NCBI RefSeq assembly: GCF_918731615.1
Contig: NZ_OU957226.1
Span: forward strand, 2,295,501 to 2,359,500
Direction of reading: 5' to 3'
DNA length: 64,000 bases
Source: Flavobacterium sp. CECT 9288
GTDB lineage: Bacteria > Bacteroidota > Bacteroidia > Flavobacteriales > Flavobacteriaceae
In this document: positions 26,888 through 34,315 of the stretch, one piece after another
Layout of the letters: each line of letters opens with the position of its first letter
Position numbering within the stretch: position 1 is the first letter of the stretch
The notes under the pieces: generated by a model
Told to the model about the DNA's origin: nothing
The model's input: the letters and a program-made list of their open reading frames with translations, nothing else
Databases searched by the model: none
Made by a program: the position numbers and the translations under genes

Positions 26888-27919
26888 TTGGATACACACA
26901 AACGAAATACCATTTTATTCTTTTTTTTTGCAACTGTACTCGTACTACTGTTTTTTATGAACATTAGTTTTGGATCCATATCCATTCCGTTTAAGGATGT
27001 GGCTACGAGTCTAACGGGAGGTCAAGCTAGTAAAGCAACATGGGAATATATCATCATGAATTATCGCTTGCCAAAGGCAATAACTGCTATTCTTGCAGGT
27101 ATAGGATTGTCTATAAGTGGCTTATTAATGCAAACCTTGTTTAGAAATCCTCTAGCAGGGCCTTATGTATTGGGTTTAAGCTCAGGTGCCAGTTTGGGAG
27201 TAGCGTTTGTAATTCTGGGCGCAGGAATACTTCCTTCTTTCTTAACTCCTTTTTTACTTTCGGCGTACGGCGTAGTTATTGCTTCTACAATAGGAAGTGC
27301 ATTAGTCTTACTTGCGGTTTTATTTGTTTCACAAAAACTAAGAGATACCATGGCCATACTCATTGTAGGGCTTATGTTTGGGAGTTTTACCAGTGCCATT
27401 GTTGGAGTATTATCATACATGAGTACCGCGGAGCAACTACAAAAATTTACTTTTTGGTCTATGGGCAGTTTGGGTAATTTATCTTGGACATCCGTATTTG
27501 TGCTGGCTGTTTGTGTAATTGTAGGACTTTTTTTAAGTGTGGTAAGCATAAAACCATTGAATGCTTTATTACTTGGCGAAAATTATGCCCGCAGTTTAGG
27601 CTTAAATTATCAAAAATCAAGATTGATCATTATTGTTGCCACTAGTATTTTGGCTGGTAGTATTACCGCATTTGCTGGACCAATAGCATTTGTAGGACTT
27701 GCTGTGCCACATGTAGCCAAGTTGATTTTTCAAACAAGCAATCATACTATACTATTTTGGAGTACTTTAATTTTTGGAGGTATAATAATGCTTATTTGTG
27801 ATTTACTTTCAGAGATTCCAAGCTTGAATCTTAGTTTACCCATAAATGCCATCACGTCCATTATTGGGGCGCCCATGGTGATTTGGCTTATGGTTCGAAA
27901 ACAAAAAATGATAGGCTAA
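26888..27919 (+). CDS. btuC: FecCD-family ABC transporter permease (BtuC-like)
   Basis: A 343-residue permease with about nine or ten helices. Typical FecCD motifs are RLPKAITAILAGIGLSISGL, FRNPLAGPYVLGLSSGASLG and AFAGPIAFVGLAVPHVAKLI. A TTG codon at 26888 is the only start that includes the first helix (FFFATVLVLLFFMNISFG); no upstream ATG is in frame. Its stop overlaps the ATP-binding gene's start by one base (TAATG). It forms the channel of the corrinoid importer with BtuD and BtuF. Confidence 0.9.
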   Translation: MDTHKRNTILFFFFATVLVLLFFMNISFGSISIPFKDVATSLTGGQASKATWEYIIMNYRLPKAITAILAGIGLSISGLLMQTLFRNPLAGPYVLGLSSGASLGVAFVILGAGILPSFLTPFLLSAYGVVIASTIGSALVLLAVLFVSQKLRDTMAILIVGLMFGSFTSAIVGVLSYMSTAEQLQKFTFWSMGSLGNLSWTSVFVLAVCVIVGLFLSVVSIKPLNALLLGENYARSLGLNYQKSRLIIIVATSILAGSITAFAGPIAFVGLAVPHVAKLIFQTSNHTILFWSTLIFGGIIMLICDLLSEIPSLNLSLPINAITSIIGAPMVIWLMVRKQKMIG

Positions 27920-28704
27920 TGGAACACGCAATACTACTGGAAACATCAAAAATTAGCATTGGTTACTACCATAAAAAAGAATCCACTGTGGTTGCCGCTG
28001 ATGTTTCAATTACATTAAAAACAGGCAAGCTCATTGCACTTATAGGTTCAAATGGAATAGGGAAATCAACTTTATTAAAAACCATTACAGGCATACAAAA
28101 ACCTCTATCTGGAGAAGTTTTATTGCTTCATAAAAATGTTTCTTCCTATAATTCTTTGGCTTTGGCCAAAAATTTAAGCATTGTACTTACTGAAAAGCTT
28201 CCGCCAAGCAATTTAACGGTTTATGAGCTAATTGCCTTAGGACGTCAACCGTACACCAACTGGATAGGTAAATTATCTGCTGAGGATAGTGACAAAATCA
28301 ATCAAGCCATGCAATTAACTCAAATTTCTCATTTGGCTGATAAAAAGCATTATGAAATAAGTGACGGGCAATTGCAAAAAGTATTGATTGCAAGAGCATT
28401 AGCACAAGATACCCCACTAATCATTCTGGATGAACCCACCACTCACTTGGATTTACTGCATAAAGTAGCGCTGTTAAAATTGCTAAAAAAACTAACCCAT
28501 GAAACTGGTAAATGCATCTTGTTCTCTACCCATGATATTGATATGGCTATACAAATGAGCGACGAAATGATTATTATGACTCCTGGAAATGTAGTACAAG
28601 ATGAACCCTGTAACTTGATTAAAAAAGGTAGTTTTAATACCCTTTTTAAAGACGAACATATTGTTTTTGATGCTGAAAAAGGGAAGTTTGTGATTACAGG
28701 TTAA
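27919..28704 (+). CDS. btuD: ABC transporter ATP-binding protein (BtuD-like)
   Basis: A 261-residue ATPase. Walker A is GSNGIGKSTLLK, the signature is ISDGQLQKVLIARAL (the usual LSGGQ reads ISDGQ), Walker B is LIILDEPTTHLDLL, and the switch His lies in FSTHDIDMA. The start is placed at the ATG overlapping the btuC stop (TAATG at 27917-27921) rather than 12 codons earlier inside btuC, because the fold begins right after it and the overlap indicates translational coupling. It powers the importer. Confidence 0.9.
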   Translation: MEHAILLETSKISIGYYHKKESTVVAADVSITLKTGKLIALIGSNGIGKSTLLKTITGIQKPLSGEVLLLHKNVSSYNSLALAKNLSIVLTEKLPPSNLTVYELIALGRQPYTNWIGKLSAEDSDKINQAMQLTQISHLADKKHYEISDGQLQKVLIARALAQDTPLIILDEPTTHLDLLHKVALLKLLKKLTHETGKCILFSTHDIDMAIQMSDEMIIMTPGNVVQDEPCNLIKKGSFNTLFKDEHIVFDAEKGKFVITG

Positions 28705-29035
28705 ACGCATAACTTGAAATAAAAAATAAATTTCAATGCATTTTTAGGTGTATTTGATGCTTTTTTTGAAACATATAAGGAATTTAAGTTTTGTTTTAAA
28801 ATGCGTGTGTACATGTGTATGAGTGTAAAAGTTCATGCTAGGAAATAAAATCAACTTAAAAAGATTGTTGCTTCTTTCATAATAATTAGTAATTTTTTTG
28901 AACCATATAAGACATATAAGCTCATATTAGTTTTGTTTTAAAATAAATTCCAGAAAAAATTAAATCACAAAGATTCACAAAGATTCACAAAGATTCACAA
29001 AGAAGTCACAAAGAAGTCACAAAGTACGTAAACAA
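28705..29035. repeat. gene-free spacer with two related 40-50 bp elements and short tandem repeats
   Basis: Two similar blocks (28761-28802 and 28893-28944) share TTTTTTTGAAnCATATAAG at the left and TTTTGTTTTAAAAT at the right. The second has an extra ACATATAAG. At 28964-29024 a 10-bp unit (ATTCACAAAG) repeats about four times and then turns into two AAGTCACAAAG units. No coding potential is seen. Similar GAACCATATAAG stretches are, from memory, common between flavobacterial genes. Confidence 0.7.
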
Positions 29036-29494
29036 TTAACCCAGCGCAATCTGTCTTTTAGCCTCTCCTACTACAAAAGCAACTGAATTAGCAATATTAA
29101 AACTACGAATTAAGGGTGACATTGGAATTTTAAGTTGATTTTCTTTGGCAAACAAATCTAATACTTCTTGGCTCAAGCCCACACTTTCTTTACCAAAAAC
29201 CAACCAATCACCGTCTTGAAATTCGATATTCAAATAAGAATGGGCTGCGTGTGAACTCATTAGAAAAACTCTTGAGGTATCTGGAATTACTTTCATCCAC
29301 TCTGCGACATTTTGGTATTCCGTAACATCAAGATGCACCCAATAATCTAGTCCGGATCGTTTGAGGTTTTTATCATTGATAACAAACCCAAATGGGTGAA
29401 TGAGGTGCAAGCGACTTTCGGTACCCACACACAATCGGCCAATATTTCCAGTATTATTTGGAATTTCAGGTTCTACTAAAACGATGTTTAACAT
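29036..29494 (-). CDS. trmL: tRNA (cytidine/uridine-2'-O-)-methyltransferase TrmL
   Basis: A 152-residue SPOUT methyltransferase. It begins LNIVLVEPEIPNNTGNIGRL and carries the C-terminal knot motifs LVFGKESVGLSQEVL and IPMSPLIRSFNIANSVAFVV. The size is the family's usual ~155 residues. It methylates the ribose of nucleotide 34 in certain tRNA-Leu species, using S-adenosylmethionine. It is a stand-alone gene; the spacer upstream holds a short tandem repeat and then a pseudouridine synthase gene in the same direction. Confidence 0.92.
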   Translation of the reverse strand: MLNIVLVEPEIPNNTGNIGRLCVGTESRLHLIHPFGFVINDKNLKRSGLDYWVHLDVTEYQNVAEWMKVIPDTSRVFLMSSHAAHSYLNIEFQDGDWLVFGKESVGLSQEVLDLFAKENQLKIPMSPLIRSFNIANSVAFVVGEAKRQIALG

Positions 29495-29505
29495 TTTATA
29501 CTTTA

Positions 29506-29550
29506 TTAAAAGATTTAAAATTAAAAGATTTAAAATTAAAAGATTTAAAA
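29506..29550. repeat. three tandem copies of a 15-bp unit
   Basis: The unit TTAAAAGATTTAAAA occurs three times head to tail in the 71-bp spacer between the pseudouridine synthase and trmL. Slippage-prone, copy number likely to vary between strains. Confidence 0.85.
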
Positions 29551-29565
29551 AACTAGTACGACCTT

Positions 29566-30138
29566 TTAAATTTCTATTTGAAAATTTTCTACTTCTATAA
29601 CTTCTCCTGCTTGTAAATCGTTGAGACGTACATTGCCAACTCGAACACGAACCAAGCGTAAGGTAGGAAATCCAACAGCTGCAGTCATTTTTCGTACTTG
29701 ACGAAATTTACCCTCATTTACAATAATTGAAGCCCAAGTTGTAGGTCCGTGTCTTTCATCCCTTATTTTTTTTCCGCGTGGGCCAAAATTAGGTATTTCA
29801 TTCAAAATAAAGGCTTGACAAGGCTTGGTTTTATATTTAGTTCCATTGAAACCAATTTCAACTCCCTCTTTTATTTCATCAATAGCTTGCTGCGTAATTA
29901 CACCATCTACTTGTACATAGTATTCTTTATCGACTTTCTTACTCCTAATTGCTTCACTCTCTTTACCGTCGGTTGTCAAGAGCAATAACCCTTCTGAATC
30001 TTCATCTAATCTACCTATAGCCATAGTGCCATCTGGAAAATTGTAGAGTTCACCCAACAAGCGTTTTTTTCGTTTGAGTTCATAAATAAACTGACTTAAA
30101 AAGCCATAAGGCTTGTGAATGATGAAATGGCGGTGCAT
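29566..30138 (-). CDS. rRNA large-subunit pseudouridine synthase (RluE-like)
   Basis: A 190-residue RsuA/RluB/E-type enzyme without the N-terminal S4 domain, like RluE. The catalytic motif is AIGRLDEDSEGLLLLTTDG (~40-58), whose Asp attacks the target uridine. KKVDKEYYVQVDG and GKFRQVRKMTAAVGFPTLRL are the other family blocks. RluE modifies one position in domain V of 23S rRNA; the exact site here is not provable from sequence. It is followed by trmL in the same direction. Confidence 0.88.
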   Translation of the reverse strand: MHRHFIIHKPYGFLSQFIYELKRKKRLLGELYNFPDGTMAIGRLDEDSEGLLLLTTDGKESEAIRSKKVDKEYYVQVDGVITQQAIDEIKEGVEIGFNGTKYKTKPCQAFILNEIPNFGPRGKKIRDERHGPTTWASIIVNEGKFRQVRKMTAAVGFPTLRLVRVRVGNVRLNDLQAGEVIEVENFQIEI

Positions 30139-30491
30139 GAATTAAAATCTTTTTTGGCAAATATAGTGGGTTATTCCATTTTTATGAAAGAGATTTCTTT
30201 TTTGAGCTATAAAAAGCTACATTTTTTAATTTATTCGCACTATTAAAAAATATAAATTTAACGAATTGATCATTATTTAACAAAATATTAGTTAAATTAG
30301 CAAAAACATTTATTAAATCTATAGGCAAGATTATCATCATTACATAAAAAAACAGGTATTTATACCTGCTTTTAGACCGCTTATTTCACTTAGATTTGTT
30401 CTGTAAAACAGAAATTAAAATATATTTAATAAAAATAAAGTTACAAAAATTACTTTTAATAAAATTAATGTAAATATTTAAAAAAATAAAT
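30139..30491. other. AT-rich 353-bp spacer with one small hairpin
   Basis: This is the boundary between housekeeping genes and the surface-protein block. The only structure seen is CAGGTA/TACCTG (30353-30358 with 30363-30368) preceded by seven A and followed by CTTTTA, which resembles a weak terminator. It lies about 120 bp before the first collar gene, so it could end a short leader transcript. No open frame of note. Confidence 0.5.
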
Positions 30492-31031
30492 ATGGAGGGA
30501 ACTATAGGAGAAATTCGTCTATTCGCAGCAACATTTGCACCTAAAAATTGGTCGTATTGTGATGGGTCACTTATTCAAATAAGAAGCAATACTGCTCTCT
30601 TTTCTATTTTAGGAACTAATTATGGTGGTGATGGGCAAAACACATTTGCTTTACCAGATCTTAAAGGGCGTACCGCTTTAGGGGCAGGACAAGGACCTGA
30701 TCTGTCTTATTATGCCTTAGGTCAAAAATCAGGTTTTAATAGTGTCTCACTAAACAACAATCAGCTTGCTCCTCATACACACACTTGTATAAGTAATGTT
30801 ACAATTCCTGCTTATTCAGATGAGGGAAATTCTAATTCTCCAAGTGGAAATGTTTTAGCGGCAAAATCTGCCATGTATAGTACAGTTGCGGGAGATACCT
30901 CAATGAAAGCAGCTCCATTTAATGTGGTAGTTAGTGCAACTGGAAATAACCATCCACTACCTATTAATCAACCATCAATTGGTTTGAATTATATTATTTG
31001 CCTATATGGAATGTTTCCTTCTCGCCAGTAG
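30492..31031 (+). CDS. tail-collar-domain protein (Mdp-like), first of three
   Basis: A 179-residue protein. It starts with the hallmark MEGTIGEIRLFAATFAPKNW, continues with CDGSLIQIRSNTALFSILGT and TYGGDG-type GTNYGGDGQNTFALPDLKGR, and has a His-rich loop (APHTHTCIS). The collar domain was named from phage T4 short-tail-fibre relatives, but many bacteria carry free-standing sets like this one, called microcystin-dependent-protein-like. No signal peptide is visible, so how it leaves the cell, if it does, is unclear. No phage genes surround it. Confidence 0.88.
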   Translation: MEGTIGEIRLFAATFAPKNWSYCDGSLIQIRSNTALFSILGTNYGGDGQNTFALPDLKGRTALGAGQGPDLSYYALGQKSGFNSVSLNNNQLAPHTHTCISNVTIPAYSDEGNSNSPSGNVLAAKSAMYSTVAGDTSMKAAPFNVVVSATGNNHPLPINQPSIGLNYIICLYGMFPSRQ

Positions 31032-31071
31032 TAAACACATACAAATACATCATAAACTTTAAAACATTATT

Positions 31072-31611
31072 ATGGAAGGAACTATAGGAGAAATCCGCAT
31101 TTTTGGTGGTAATTTCGCACCATTATATTGGTCATTTTGTAATGGCAGCACATTAAGTATTTCAGAAAATGAAGCGCTATATTCTCTAATTGGCACTACT
31201 TATGGGGGAGACGGAGTACAAACATTTAAGGTTCCTGATCTTCGCAGCCGCATTCCAGTAGGTACGGGTCAAGGGCCTGGTCTACCACAAATGATTTTGG
31301 GTGAAGTTGGGGGTTCAGAAACTGCTGTAATGTCCAGTAATCAAATGCCCGCACACTCTCATTTTGGAACAGGTAGCATTTCAATTCCAGCTTACAGTCA
31401 ATCAGATAGTGTGGGTTCTCCAACCAATGCCGAATTAGCTGGTTTAACAGGAGCGTACTCCACCGAGACAGCAGATACCAGTTTAAAACCCGAAACTTCA
31501 ACTGTAAATTTGGCTGCTGCTGGTCAGGGTATGCCATTTAGTATTATACAACCTTATACAGCTGCAAATTATATTATTTGCGTTGAGGGTATTTATCCAA
31601 CTAGAAACTAA
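31072..31611 (+). CDS. tail-collar-domain protein, second of three
   Basis: A 179-residue paralogue of its neighbours, with MEGTIGEIRIFGGNFAPLYW, IGTTYGGDGVQTFKVPDLRS and a His loop (MPAHSHFGTG). The C-terminus YTAANYIICVEGIYPTRN aligns with NYIICLYGMFPSRQ of the first copy. Core residues are shared while the middle loops diverge, suggesting duplication followed by specialisation, for example into a hetero-trimer. It is 40 bp from the first and 17 bp from the third copy, so one transcript is likely. Confidence 0.88.
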   Translation: MEGTIGEIRIFGGNFAPLYWSFCNGSTLSISENEALYSLIGTTYGGDGVQTFKVPDLRSRIPVGTGQGPGLPQMILGEVGGSETAVMSSNQMPAHSHFGTGSISIPAYSQSDSVGSPTNAELAGLTGAYSTETADTSLKPETSTVNLAAAGQGMPFSIIQPYTAANYIICVEGIYPTRN

Positions 31612-31628
31612 CCTTAAAAATATTAATC

Positions 31629-32165
31629 ATGGAAGGAACAATGTCAGAAATTCGCTTATTTGCTCCCAATTTCGAGCCTAAATATTGGGCGTTTTGTGCA
31701 GGACAAATACTTGCAATAAATACCAACCAAGCTCTATTTAGTCTTTTAGGAACAACCTACGGCGGTAATGGTGTACAAACATTTGCACTGCCTGATTTAC
31801 GCGGTCGAGTTCCAATGGGTACAGGCGTAGGAACTGTCGATCAATATCAATTGGGTGAAATTTCAGGGGCTAATAATGTAACTGCAACTCTTGCAAACTT
31901 GCCATCGCATACACATGCAGGAACCGGTTCTTACTCCATTTTAGCTTATTCAGACGAGGGAGATAACGGATCTCCGACAGGAAATAGTTTGGCGGCTTTA
32001 GCAGGTCTTTATTCTACAAAAACACCTGATACTTCTTTAAGACCTATAAATGCATCAATTACCATCGGTATAAATGGAGGCAATCAGCCAATACCTGTTC
32101 AGCAGCCGTATTTAGGGATGAATTATATAATATGCCTGATGGGAATTTTTCCTTCAAGAAACTAA
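31629..32165 (+). CDS. tail-collar-domain protein, third of three
   Basis: A 178-residue paralogue, MEGTMSEIRLFAPNFEPKYW, LGTTYGGNGVQTFALPDLRG, His loop LPSHTHAGTG, C-terminus NYIICLMGIFPSRN. All three copies keep the same length to within one residue. It is followed after 69 bp by the cytosolic binding-protein-like gene in the same direction, so the five genes to 34300 may form one operon. Confidence 0.88.
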   Translation: MEGTMSEIRLFAPNFEPKYWAFCAGQILAINTNQALFSLLGTTYGGNGVQTFALPDLRGRVPMGTGVGTVDQYQLGEISGANNVTATLANLPSHTHAGTGSYSILAYSDEGDNGSPTGNSLAALAGLYSTKTPDTSLRPINASITIGINGGNQPIPVQQPYLGMNYIICLMGIFPSRN

Positions 32166-32234
32166 TTTTATATACCCATTGGATGTTTCCAATAGGTTTT
32201 TTGCCTTGTTATAAAATATCATTAATTATTGTTT

Positions 32235-33365
32235 ATGAAAATAGCTTTACTCTTAACGCGTTCTGTAATCTATCCTTCAATGGCTTTTGATATCATGGAT
32301 GGTTTTAAATCTTCTCTAAAAAAATTAGGAGTAGAAGGAAAACACGAAATCGTATCATCAAATATAGGTGTGGCCGGCAAAAATGAAGAAATTTATATTT
32401 GCTGCGAACAATTATTACTCAATAATACAGATATAATTATTGCTTATATAAATCCTATTACAGCAGAATTTATTCATCCTCTTTTTGAAAATTCCGGAAA
32501 GTTACTGATCGTTTTAGATAGTGGTTATCATTTCCCAAACTTTCAACAAAAATTATCAAATGCTCATTTTATTTCTTTAGAAGGTAATTTGTGTTCCCGT
32601 GCGATTGTTCGTAAAGCCGCAGAAGAAGGGCTAAAGGATTTTGCTTTTACCTGTTCTTTTTATGATGCAGGTTATCGTCCTCCTTACACGTATTCAACTT
32701 CGGTTGAAGATAATGGAGGATCTATTACATACAATCATATTACGCCTTTAAAACGCTCCGATTTTAGTTTGGAACCATTGGCGGGTTATCTTGAAGAAAA
32801 CAAAGATGCAGCCCTTTTGACTTCTTTTTGCGGAGATATGGCAGAAGATTTTTTTAGAGAATCATCTAAATTTAAGAGTATAACATCCAGTAAAATTTAT
32901 GGAAGCGGTTTTACAGCAGAAGAATTTTGGCTAAGTAAGATACCTTATCCAGAATATGATTGGAGTTCTTCTATTCCTTGGTCACTAACAATTATTAGCG
33001 AAGAAAATAAAGATTTTGTTGCTACGATGGAGAATATCCGTCAAAACAAAGCCAATATATTTTCGCTCTTAGGATGGGAAGCTGCTTTGTTTATAGAAGC
33101 TGCAAATGAAAAATCACTAGATGCTATTACGATCCACTCACCAAGAGGAAAAGTTTATATGAATCCTGTAACCGGTTTTTCTTCAGCACCTATTTATTAC
33201 GCTAAGGTTGCAAAAAATATAGAAACAGGAAATTGTCATTTAGAAGATATCATAGAGGTCGATAATCTGAATGAAGAACGCAGCCGTTTACAACACCATA
33301 TTCTAGCGGTGCAAAATGTAGCGTCCAATTCTTGGTTTAATGCCTATGCTTGCCTAGAATCATGA
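32235..33365 (+). CDS. periplasmic-binding-protein-fold protein without signal peptide
   Basis: About 376 residues from ATG at 32235; a TTG two codons earlier is less likely. The two-lobed type I binding-protein fold (branched-chain amino-acid receptor type) is suggested by MKIALLLTRSVIYPSMAFDI, ADIIIAYINPIT-like strand-turns, FAFTCSFYDAGYRPPY and SLLGWEAALFIEAA. There is no signal peptide or lipobox, so it should stay in the cytosol, unlike transport receptors. It overlaps the formyltransferase by 4 bp (ATGA). A ligand-sensing or substrate-presenting role for that enzyme is inference. No ABC permease is nearby. Confidence 0.7.
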   Translation: MKIALLLTRSVIYPSMAFDIMDGFKSSLKKLGVEGKHEIVSSNIGVAGKNEEIYICCEQLLLNNTDIIIAYINPITAEFIHPLFENSGKLLIVLDSGYHFPNFQQKLSNAHFISLEGNLCSRAIVRKAAEEGLKDFAFTCSFYDAGYRPPYTYSTSVEDNGGSITYNHITPLKRSDFSLEPLAGYLEENKDAALLTSFCGDMAEDFFRESSKFKSITSSKIYGSGFTAEEFWLSKIPYPEYDWSSSIPWSLTIISEENKDFVATMENIRQNKANIFSLLGWEAALFIEAANEKSLDAITIHSPRGKVYMNPVTGFSSAPIYYAKVAKNIETGNCHLEDIIEVDNLNEERSRLQHHILAVQNVASNSWFNAYACLES

Positions 33366-34300
33366 GCAGGCAGCGCGATATCGTTATTTTATGTAATAAT
33401 CGCATGGCTTTTCCTGCGATACAAACCTTGCATAGCCTGAATAAATTGAACACTATCGGAGTGCCTGTTGGTAACGAGGAGGTTTTGTCTTTTTGTTCGG
33501 TTTTTGCCAATCAAACAGGGATTAATTTAGTGCTACTCGAAAAAGGAAAAGTAGAAGATCAGTTACAGCAATTAATTGAAAATGGTGGAATCGAATATGT
33601 TTTCACAATGACTTTTCCTTGGAAATTATCCGAAAAAATTATAAAACAATATCCTAATATGTTCTATAATTTTCACTACGGACTTTTACCTGAAATGCGT
33701 GGTTGTGATCCTGTTTTTGAATCGATTCGTCAACAAAAGCAAGAAACTGGAATTACTGTTCATACCATCGAAAAAGGGATTGATACCGGAAACATAGTAC
33801 TAAAACATGTGATTCCAAAAGCTACTAATGTCACTCATGGTATGCTTTGCACCAACTTATCTTATCTGGGAGCGCAAATGGTGCCCGAAGTACTAGCACT
33901 GTTGCAAACCAATTTCAAAGGAGTACCTCAAGACGAGACAAACGCAAATTACTATAAAAAAGCAGCTGCAGGCGATGTATGCATTCGATGGGAAACTCAG
34001 GATGCAAAATCAATAAAGGCATTAGTAAATGCTTGTAATCCTTGGAATAAAGGAGCCTACACTTACTGTAGCGGATGGAACATGCGCATTCTTGAAGTAT
34101 CAGCAACCAAAAATATTACAGAACATTCACATTCTCCGGGGACTATTTTAGAAATAAATGAAAACAAGGGATTAATTATACAATGTTACAATAATACGCA
34201 GCTTCGTATACATACTCTTTATACAGATGAAGGTTTTATGAGTGGGCACAAGTTGCTCGTTTTTGGTATAAAAAATGGACAAAAATTCACCTCTTTATAA
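33362..34300 (+). CDS. formyltransferase-family enzyme (10-formyl-THF type)
   Basis: A 312-residue protein from the ATG overlapping the previous stop. The catalytic Asn-His-Asp triad of the formyltransferase fold is present: FYNFHYGLLPEMRGCDPVFE (Asn and His, ~105-115) and TVHTIEKGIDTGNIVLK (Asp, ~145). The C-terminal ~100 residues resemble the Fmt C-terminal beta domain (VCIRWETQDAKSIKALVNAC). The substrate is unknown; Fmt-like relatives formylate amino-sugars, tRNA-Met or amino groups on peptides. Here it sits between collar proteins and a giant adhesin, hinting at modification of a surface polymer or secreted product. Confidence 0.8.
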   Translation: MSRQRDIVILCNNRMAFPAIQTLHSLNKLNTIGVPVGNEEVLSFCSVFANQTGINLVLLEKGKVEDQLQQLIENGGIEYVFTMTFPWKLSEKIIKQYPNMFYNFHYGLLPEMRGCDPVFESIRQQKQETGITVHTIEKGIDTGNIVLKHVIPKATNVTHGMLCTNLSYLGAQMVPEVLALLQTNFKGVPQDETNANYYKKAAAGDVCIRWETQDAKSIKALVNACNPWNKGAYTYCSGWNMRILEVSATKNITEHSHSPGTILEINENKGLIIQCYNNTQLRIHTLYTDEGFMSGHKLLVFGIKNGQKFTSL

Positions 34301-34315
34301 ATTAACTATTTAACT

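Noticed and set aside
28964..29024. Possible CRISPR array
   Set aside because: The units are 10-11 bp and directly abutting, with no spacers and no cas genes; a simple tandem repeat.
30492..32165. Prophage or phage-tail remnant suggested by the collar domains
   Set aside because: No capsid, terminase, portal, lysis or integrase gene nearby; triple free-standing collar genes occur widely in non-phage settings.
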